Source of the DNA: an uncultured Clostridia bacterium
Lineage (GTDB): Bacteria > Bacillota > Clostridia > Oscillospirales > CAG-272
Direction of reading: 5' to 3'
DNA length: 50,111 bases
Assembly: GCA_944392615.1 (NCBI GenBank)
Contig: CALXXF010000017.1
Coordinates: 1-50,111, forward strand
The notes below the pieces were generated by a model that had not been told where the DNA came from, ran no database searches, and was given only the letters and a program-made list of their open reading frames with translations. Both the position numbers and the translations under genes were made by a program. Shown here piece after piece: positions 44,033 through 50,111 of this stretch (position 1 is the stretch's first letter; the number at the start of each line of letters is the position of its first letter).

Positions 44033-45883
44033 TCAGTTGTGCTTGCGTCTTCTGACGACGACAATAACGCCGGCTGCCACTGCCGCTGCGGGAAGCAGCC
44101 CGCAAAGGAAGACCGTCCAGCCTATGACGTCGGAATCGGGGACAGACAGCGAGTACGGATTGTCTATCTTGACTATGTCTATGTCAAACGGAAGTATATT
44201 TCGTCCGAAGAGATATATTGCAGAATACAGGGTATCCCTGTTTGAATATGCGGAGTTTGACAAAGCCGCATTTGAGGCAAAGGAAGTTGAACCGCATGCA
44301 AGCATATAGCAGGATACCGACTCGCTCACCTCATACATCCATGAGCCGTGAGTAAGCGTCATCACCGGAAGCGTGTCGCTCTTCATAAGCGAAATATAAG
44401 AATCCATAAACGATTCGGTCATATCCTCTATATAACCGAGCGCATATTCCCGGCACTTTTCCTCTATTTCCTCACTGCTCAGACCGTCTTCGGTAAAATC
44501 CTCAACATTGCTGTCGTAATATTCTTCATATACCTTCTCGTACTGGCTGTCGTAGTACTGGCTGTACATCTGCTCGTATTTTTCGTCATAGTAAAGCGAA
44601 ACATATTCGTCGTATATGTCGTCGTCGAAGCAGACTGCGGAGCCGTCGGAAAACTCAGCGGAGGAGAGTACAGGCGCCTTGTAAACAGCTCCCAGCTTGT
44701 AAGACGTAGACATTTCCGGGACGTAGTTGCTCTCAGACTCGTCGCTCCAGACGCTGTTCATGGCGATTGTCCTTGCGGCAGAGAAGAAGGCGCCGGGAAG
44801 CGATTCAAGATTTGTGAAGGATGAGACAAGAGCGCTTCCGGGACTCGTCTCTTTCAACTCATAATCGGCATAGAAGGTCTTGCCGTCCTCGGTGAGCGCG
44901 GAAGAGGTAGCAGGATCGGAGGTGTCGGCGATGACGATGTTGTCCTCAAACCCGACGCCCCAGAAATCCTCAAGATATTCGTCGAGAACCGGGGTATCGT
45001 CAACACCGGGGTCCATAAATACCATGAGATTGTTGTTTTTCCTGTTCACAAATTCTCTGAGCCTGTTGACTTCCTCGCCTGTAAAATCATTCTTCGGACC
45101 GTAAAGCACAACGACTGCGGCTCCGCCTATGGAATCACTGTCGTCCTCCGCCGGAAAATCCTCCTCGGAAAGGTCAATTTTCTTCACTACATAACCGAGC
45201 TCCGCAAAGAGCTCTGCAAAACGGGAGGCGTCCGCAAAATTTTCCTCGTCACCTGCAGGTCCTACATTTTCCCCGTGTCCTTCCACAAAATAGGCAACGG
45301 GGTTGTCACCTGACAGGCTGAGTATGGAAGAAGTGAACCTGTCATCGCCTCTGAAATACATGACATCGTTGGAGATTGTAAAAAAGTCGTCCCTGTTATA
45401 TGTCCTGTAATTTTTCAGCCCGTTGCTCCTGTTCTCAATGACAACCGTGAGAGGAGAAATAACCGAGCCTATTGTAAGCGTGAAATTGTCCCTTATATAA
45501 TCGGCATCCTCATTCATGTCGAGCTGTTTTACCTTTATAAAGGGAAACTCCTTTTCATAGAGCTTGGCGAGGTTGTATATATAGCTCATACCCCAGGTGC
45601 TGTTGTTTTCCCCTGTGACGTGTCCCCACAGCTCGTAATTCTCAAGCTCATCAGGGTCTGCCAGGAAATATATCGTATACTGGTTCTGGTTTTTGTCTAT
45701 TCCCGCAAGAAGCTCGTGAGAATAGTCTGATATCGCAATAAGGTCACTTTGAGTGGTATCTATAGTCCAGACATATTTTTTTGCCAGCAGGGCGAACACC
45801 ACGTTAAATAATATGACGCCGGCAAGTACCGCGGCTGATATGGCGACGGCAAAGGCGCCGTGTTTTTGTTTTCTTTTATCCAT
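44033..45883 (-). CDS. GldG-like ABC auxiliary protein, copy 1, with Tyr-rich insert
   Basis: This encodes a 616-residue paralogue of the preceding protein. It has membrane helices at about 10-32 and near the C-terminus (592-612), and the same motifs (YFVEGHGENV; VVLYGPKNDFTGEEVNRLREF). It carries a tyrosine- and acid-rich insert of about 50 residues near 410-465 (YDEKYEQMYSQYYDSQYEK and similar). There is no convincing ribosome binding site before ATG 45883, and a TATAAT-like box lies immediately upstream, so it may have an additional or leaderless start. The gene follows the permease by 90 bases. Confidence 0.88.
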   Translation of the reverse strand: MDKRKQKHGAFAVAISAAVLAGVILFNVVFALLAKKYVWTIDTTQSDLIAISDYSHELLAGIDKNQNQYTIYFLADPDELENYELWGHVTGENNSTWGMSYIYNLAKLYEKEFPFIKVKQLDMNEDADYIRDNFTLTIGSVISPLTVVIENRSNGLKNYRTYNRDDFFTISNDVMYFRGDDRFTSSILSLSGDNPVAYFVEGHGENVGPAGDEENFADASRFAELFAELGYVVKKIDLSEEDFPAEDDSDSIGGAAVVVLYGPKNDFTGEEVNRLREFVNRKNNNLMVFMDPGVDDTPVLDEYLEDFWGVGFEDNIVIADTSDPATSSALTEDGKTFYADYELKETSPGSALVSSFTNLESLPGAFFSAARTIAMNSVWSDESESNYVPEMSTSYKLGAVYKAPVLSSAEFSDGSAVCFDDDIYDEYVSLYYDEKYEQMYSQYYDSQYEKVYEEYYDSNVEDFTEDGLSSEEIEEKCREYALGYIEDMTESFMDSYISLMKSDTLPVMTLTHGSWMYEVSESVSCYMLACGSTSFASNAALSNSAYSNRDTLYSAIYLFGRNILPFDIDIVKIDNPYSLSVPDSDVIGWTVFLCGLLPAAAVAAGVIVVVRRRKHN

Positions 45884-45973
45884 AAATTATACCGTACTTT
45901 GATAAAGTTCCTCTTGTCGTGTAGTCGCATCGATTCAAAAGACCCGTGCGCAGAGAAAAAGCGCGGAAGGACG

Positions 45974-46696
45974 TCATGACCAGCGGCGTTTTTCGTATAT
46001 TCTCACCGTTACGAAAAGGAAGACGAAGCAGACCGAAATGAAGTAAACTATAGCGCTGACATCAAACCTTCCTATGGTAAGAAGAGCGAACCTGTCGAGC
46101 ATTGAGAACCAGCTCAAAACGCTCCTCAACACATAGCTGTCTATTGAAAAATTGAATATTGACACAAATACGAAGAAAAATATTATCAGCATCGTTCCGA
46201 GCGCGGCGACAAGCTGGCTTTCGGTCAGAGCCGATACCATTACGCCTGCCGCGATGAAAGCCGCGGCTATGAGGACGAGTCCCAGAAGACTGCCGACTAT
46301 CGTACCGGTATCAGGCGTCCCTGAAGCATAATAATAAAGCGGAATGAGATTTATAAGAGTGCAGACAAAGCCCACAAGGAATACCGAGAGCGCGGCGAAA
46401 AATTTTGCCGCCACCATAGAGGTAAGCGAAACAGGCGAGGTTATCAGTAAGACCTCGGTGCGCTGTCTCTTCTCGTCGGCAAACAGCTTCATTGTCAGAA
46501 GCGGAAGAACTATGCAGAAGCTCATCATCATGTAGGTGAAATAGTCGGACACACTGCCAGAGCTTCCCGCCTGGAGGACCGTCACCGAGAAAATGACGCC
46601 GGATACCGCGAGAAAAATAGCGAGAAAAATATATCCTATAGGTGAAACGAAATAGGAGCGCATCTCCCTTTTATAAACTGCCATCATACCGGTCAC
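45974..46696 (-). CDS. ABC-2-type permease (GldF-like)
   Basis: This encodes a 240-residue membrane protein with six hydrophobic segments, the typical ABC-2 layout. The first residues (AVYKREMRSYFVSPIGYIF) are the elbow helix characteristic of the GldF/NosY-like branch. Conserved FADEKRQRTEVLLITSPVS follows helix two. It overlaps the ATPase gene by four bases (ATGA). With that ATPase and the GldG-like proteins it should form one membrane complex. Confidence 0.94.
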   Translation of the reverse strand: MTGMMAVYKREMRSYFVSPIGYIFLAIFLAVSGVIFSVTVLQAGSSGSVSDYFTYMMMSFCIVLPLLTMKLFADEKRQRTEVLLITSPVSLTSMVAAKFFAALSVFLVGFVCTLINLIPLYYYASGTPDTGTIVGSLLGLVLIAAAFIAAGVMVSALTESQLVAALGTMLIIFFFVFVSIFNFSIDSYVLRSVLSWFSMLDRFALLTIGRFDVSAIVYFISVCFVFLFVTVRIYEKRRWS

Positions 46697-47667
46697 CTGC
46701 CGCCTTTCTTCTGTTTTTTGCGGGTGTCGTCCCCTCCGGACTCGTCAACCACCGAAATAAAAATTTCTTCAAGATTGAGTCCGACCGCTTCCATACCGAT
46801 TATCGGCCAGCCGTTCCTGGCGAACACTCCGAATATTGTCTTCCGCATATCCACTCCAGGCTCGCTCTCGACAAGCATTGCGTAGCTCGACATCTCTCTT
46901 TCGCCCACCGTCTCGGCATACCTTATGCCGTTCAGGGAGCGCAGCGCCGCAAGCATTTCCTTTTCTGGCCCGCATGCCTTTATCTGTATTTGCCTTGCGC
47001 CTACGATCACCTTGTCGATATTCTCGGTCAGCTCGTCCGCGACTATCTTCCCCTTGTTAATAATAACTATCCTGTCGCAGACCATCTGCACCTCCGGCAG
47101 TATGTGGGTAGACAGTATGACAGTATGGGATTTTCCGAGCTCCTTTATAAGGGTACGGATCTCTATTATCTGCTTCGGGTCCAGTCCAACCGTAGGCTCA
47201 TCAAAAATAATCACCTTCGGATTTCCGATAAGAGCCTGTGCGATTCCGACTCTCTGCCTGTATCCTTTGGAAAGATTTCTGATGACCCTGTTGAACACGT
47301 CGTCAAGACGGACTCTCTCGCATATTTCGGCGATGTGTGCCTGCCTGTCCTGAGTGCATTCCTTGAGGTCATAAATAAAATTCAGATATTCTTTTACGGT
47401 CATTTCAAGGTAAAGCGGCGGAAACTCAGGCAGATAGCCTATCTGCTTTTTTACCTCCATCGGGTCGTCGAACACATCTACTCCGTTCACAGTTATGCTG
47501 CCGCTGGTGCACGACAGGCTTCCTGTGAGCATACTCATTGTCGTGGTCTTTCCGGCGCCGTTAGGGCCGAGAAAACCAACTATTTCGCCGTCGCTGATAG
47601 ACAGGCTGATGTTGTCTACGGCTGTTTTTTCGCCGTAGCGCTTGACCAGGTTTTTGATTTCTATCAT
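46693..47667 (-). CDS. ABC transporter ATPase (GldA-like)
   Basis: This encodes a 324-residue ATPase. Walker A is GPNGAGKTT (34-42), the signature is LSKGYRQRVG, Walker B is VIIFDEPTVGLD and the switch His lies in VILSTHILPE. The C-terminal 90 residues form the accessory domain seen in ABC-2-type exporters. It is the first gene of the Gld-type operon (ATPase, permease, GldG 1, GldG 2, DUF4340). AAAGG lies upstream of the ATG at 47667; no clear promoter was placed in 47668-47952. Confidence 0.96.
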   Translation of the reverse strand: MIEIKNLVKRYGEKTAVDNISLSISDGEIVGFLGPNGAGKTTTMSMLTGSLSCTSGSITVNGVDVFDDPMEVKKQIGYLPEFPPLYLEMTVKEYLNFIYDLKECTQDRQAHIAEICERVRLDDVFNRVIRNLSKGYRQRVGIAQALIGNPKVIIFDEPTVGLDPKQIIEIRTLIKELGKSHTVILSTHILPEVQMVCDRIVIINKGKIVADELTENIDKVIVGARQIQIKACGPEKEMLAALRSLNGIRYAETVGEREMSSYAMLVESEPGVDMRKTIFGVFARNGWPIIGMEAVGLNLEEIFISVVDESGGDDTRKKQKKGGR

Positions 47668-47952
47668 TTTGCTGGATCCCTTTCAGATTGTGATTGCTTT
47701 TGAAAGTGGAACAGAGAACGGCACAATGACCGTTTTTCTATTTTCCCACACATTATTAAATTCGGTGTGCATTTCCCGTGAGGGTTTCATGAACACATGA
47801 GTTTTTTCAGACTTTCATCAGTCGCAAGTCCGTATTCAGGCTGTATCTTCAGAAAAGACGTATCTGACAAAAACAGATTCTGCAAACTGCATATGCCGGG
47901 CGACCCTTCAGGAATGCGGCTGTGAGCATTCATAAAGAGCGGACGGACTGTC

Positions 47953-48732
47953 TTAAAGAGCTATTGCAGCGCACATGCTGCCGCGCCGGACGCCAAGGGC
48001 TCTGTGTGAAAAATACAGCGTATCCATGCATCTGGTGCAGTCGGTGCTGATGCTTATATTTTCCCTGAGGAGTCCGCATCCTTCGAGCAGTTCTGTATTC
48101 ATTGCAGCTATATCGGCAAAAAGCCGTCCGTCCCGTTTCAGAAGATGTCTTTCGGAAAAGTCGGTACCACGGAGCTTTTCTACATCCTTTACAAAATCTT
48201 CCTTTACCTCAAAACAGCATACATGTATGCACGGGCCAACGGCGGCACGTATGCGGCTTGCTTTTCCCCCGTGGCTTACGATAGCCTCAACTCCCTTTTC
48301 TGCTATGCCGAGCACAGTCGACCTCCAGCCTGCGTGAAGTGCGGCGCAGATTCCGGCTTCTTTATCATACAAAAGCACCGGGGCGCAGTCTGCCACCCTG
48401 ACAGTCAGAATTACTCCGGGAACATCTGTCCAAAAGCCGTCGCAGGGCTCGTATTTTCCGGGAGCGCCGGCGTATCTCACTGTATCTGAGTGGATCTGGT
48501 CGGCGCGAGCGATCCTCTCAGGCCCGTATCTGCCGCCTGTGACGGCAGATACAAATCGCCTGTAATTTTCAGCAACGCAGTCAGGGTCGTCACCCCTGTC
48601 ATAACCGAGATTCATGCTTTCACGTCCCGAAAGTGTACTCACGCCGCCTATGCGTGTCGAAAAACCGTGAAGCGTCTCTATATTTTCCGAAACGGCAAAG
48701 TCAACTCCGTCCCCGACGCGGTGGGTAAACAT
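47953..48732 (-). CDS. pgeF: Peptidoglycan editing factor PgeF (laccase domain)
   Basis: This encodes a 259-residue YfiH/YlmD-family protein. Zinc ligands are H81 (ADQIHSDTV), C116 (VRVADCAPV) and H133 (LHAGWRS), followed by VGPCIHVCCFEV. In Escherichia coli, PgeF hydrolyses L-Ser from wrongly built UDP-MurNAc-L-Ser; purine nucleosidase activity is also reported for the family. GAGG precedes the ATG. It is monocistronic or follows the dnaC-like gene, with a 139-base gap. Confidence 0.93.
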   Translation of the reverse strand: MFTHRVGDGVDFAVSENIETLHGFSTRIGGVSTLSGRESMNLGYDRGDDPDCVAENYRRFVSAVTGGRYGPERIARADQIHSDTVRYAGAPGKYEPCDGFWTDVPGVILTVRVADCAPVLLYDKEAGICAALHAGWRSTVLGIAEKGVEAIVSHGGKASRIRAAVGPCIHVCCFEVKEDFVKDVEKLRGTDFSERHLLKRDGRLFADIAAMNTELLEGCGLLRENISISTDCTRCMDTLYFSHRALGVRRGSMCAAIAL

Positions 48733-48871
48733 ATTTCCTCTTTACCTCCGTATAAAATTACTGTCGCCGCGTCTGCACCAGATGCGGAAAGAGCAAGCAG
48801 AATGCTTGATCTTCCGGGGCAAACCGTCCTTGCGGAAGCCGGGTCTGCCCGAAATACGCGAATTGGCAAAT

Positions 48872-49834
48872 TCAGCTGCGCATGGTCAGCTTCTGCATCC
48901 TTATATCCTTGCCGGAAAGCGGCAGAAGCGTGTATTCTCCCATCAGCCTTGATGATATCCTGTCTGAATATCTTCTGCGTATTTCCTCTGTCTGGAGATT
49001 TGTGTTAATTATTGTAGGCAAACCGGACGACAGCCTTGTATTTACTATATTATAGAGAAAATTTGCCGACAGGTTACCGGGATTTTCTATTCCGAGGTCA
49101 TCTATGATAAGAAGCTCGCAGTCGAATATCACAGCCGTCGGGAACGCCGGGACCCGTCCGAACTTTTCTGCCTCAAGCGCTGAAAATATGTTTGCCGCGC
49201 CAGAATAAAAGACATCGTAGCCCTTGTCTATCACAGCTACCGCGATTGATGTGGACAGATGCGTCTTGCCGAGACCGGTGGCACCGACAAGCAGAAGACT
49301 GTCAGACGAGGTGGTGAAGCGCGATGCGTAGTCCTTGCAGAAAATATATATTTTCCGCGCATTTTCGAGATCTGCTCCTGTATAGAAGGACAGACTGAAA
49401 TTATCAAAGCTCATCTTGTCGGCAAGCCTTGCAAGGCCGGAGCTTTCAAGTGACAGACGCGAAAGCAGCCGCTTCATACACGTGCAGGGCTCGGTGCCGT
49501 TATATCCTGTGTCTCCGCAAAGCGGGCAGGTGTATTTCACATCGGTATAATCAGGAGGATAGCCGTAGTATTTCAGCATGTCCTCCCTGTCAGCCTGCAG
49601 TCTTTCATTTTCTGTCCTTACCTGAGCGATTCTCTGTTTGATGCCGTCTGGCCCTGCGCAAATCTGTTCGACAAGACTCATACCCGTCTTAGCAAGGGCG
49701 GAGTCTATACTTGCAATGTCGGGATGCGCGCCGTGGAGCTCGTCAAGTCGTCGCTTTGATTCTGCAATGGCGGCGTTGCGGCGCTGTGTCAGTATCTGCT
49801 TTGCGCGCCTGTAATTTTCCCTGCTGTATGACAT
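48872..49834 (-). CDS. DnaC/DnaI-like helicase-loader ATPase
   Basis: This encodes a 320-residue AAA+ ATPase. I chose ATG 49834 after AAGGGGGAAG. An N-terminal helical region (1-95) precedes a zinc-binding cluster C103, C106, C117 and C119 (CPLCGDTGYN, then CTC). Walker A is GATGLGKTH (184-192) and Walker B is LLIIDDLG (241-248). These proteins load the replicative helicase onto DNA. A DnaD-domain gene is the usual upstream partner and may lie beyond the right end of the window. The zinc cluster is typical of the Clostridia variant. Confidence 0.93.
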   Translation of the reverse strand: MSYSRENYRRAKQILTQRRNAAIAESKRRLDELHGAHPDIASIDSALAKTGMSLVEQICAGPDGIKQRIAQVRTENERLQADREDMLKYYGYPPDYTDVKYTCPLCGDTGYNGTEPCTCMKRLLSRLSLESSGLARLADKMSFDNFSLSFYTGADLENARKIYIFCKDYASRFTTSSDSLLLVGATGLGKTHLSTSIAVAVIDKGYDVFYSGAANIFSALEAEKFGRVPAFPTAVIFDCELLIIDDLGIENPGNLSANFLYNIVNTRLSSGLPTIINTNLQTEEIRRRYSDRISSRLMGEYTLLPLSGKDIRMQKLTMRS

Positions 49835-50111
49835 ATTCTTCCCCCTTAAGGTATCCCTGAAACTCATGCCCTGCCGGAAAGCGGCAGGCAGCTTCCGGCT
49901 GTGCCGGCAGGTCACACGACATGTTTGCGGCTTTACGCCGCTGCCACGCTTTCACACATGCATTGCGGATATCTTTCGCCTTTGTGCCTTGCCTATTTTG
50001 ACATTGCTCTGGCTGCACGGCTTGTCAAGAATCTCTTGCAAAGCCTGCCCGTCGACATTTTCTTATCCCTGAAAGTACACAAGCGCATATTCTGCAAAAG
50101 CATATGTGTTT
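49835..50111. other. Right window edge upstream of the dnaC-like gene
   Basis: No gene is supported in these 277 bases. It may hold the promoter of the dnaC-like gene or the spacer to a partner gene outside the window. Confidence 0.4.

Noticed and set aside
46642..47703. Long plus-strand open frame (353 codons)
   Set aside because: It is antisense to the ABC ATPase, whose Walker and signature motifs prove the minus-strand frame.

Overview
This window looks like a chromosomal segment of an endospore-forming member of the class Clostridia, probably an uncultured gut-type Oscillospirales or related lineage. The evidence is Spo0A, the spore-germination protein YtfJ/GerW, a complete cotJABC spore-coat operon, the conserved Firmicutes block scpA-scpB-DUF2953-ytfJ-D-Ala-D-Ala carboxypeptidase-rluB, strong AGGAGG-type ribosome binding sites, and moderate GC content. 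The genus cannot be fixed from the sequence alone. No rRNA, tRNA, CRISPR array or intact insertion sequence was found.

Layout. (1) 1-1.77 kb is a small foreign-looking regulatory module: an XRE repressor plus an ImmA-like peptidase, divergent from a small phage-type gene, with three copies of a 19-bp operator between them. (2) 1.9-10.05 kb, minus strand, is the housekeeping and sporulation block: spo0A, a GNAT-like protein, rluB, a D-Ala-D-Ala carboxypeptidase, ytfJ, a DUF2953 protein, scpB, scpA and an M50 protease. (3) 10.2-13.4 kb, minus strand, is lon followed by an overlapping ysxC. (4) 13.8-15.05 kb, plus strand, is cotJA-cotJB-cotJC and its terminator, followed by a 21-bp tandem repeat. 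(5) 15.4-21.8 kb is a mannoside-use locus: a two-domain class I mannose-6-phosphate isomerase on the minus strand, divergent from a GntR/UTRA regulator, a ROK sugar kinase and a GH38-like glycosidase. (6) 22.1-29.7 kb is a giant secreted GH28-like multidomain protein divergent from an AraC regulator. (7) 29.75-33.7 kb holds the C-terminal part of a glycyl radical enzyme, a second AraC regulator, an ACT-ACT-metallo-beta-lactamase fusion and a small membrane protein. (8) 33.8-39.1 kb, plus strand, is galM, an HtrA-like protease and an OmpR-type two-component system. (9) 39.5-47.7 kb, minus strand, is a Gld-type ABC system: ATPase, permease, two GldG-like proteins and a DUF4340 protein, followed by a PrsA/SurA-like lipoprotein. 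(10) 47.9-49.8 kb, minus strand, has pgeF and a DnaC-like helicase loader.

How the parts may work together. The GH38-like enzyme could release mannose, the ROK kinase could phosphorylate it, and the isomerase would turn mannose 6-phosphate into fructose 6-phosphate; the GntR regulator sits over both divergent promoters through two matching half-sites. The GH28 giant protein and GalM also point to plant or host glycan use. The most unusual items are the giant protein with three copies of an unrecognised ~145-residue module, the glycyl-radical fragment, the isomerase with a P-loop-less kinase-like N-terminus, the ACT-ACT-MBL fusion, the duplicated GldG system with a tyrosine-rich insert, and a 137-bp long-hairpin element. 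None of these proves an entirely new system; they are the places where a new function is most likely.
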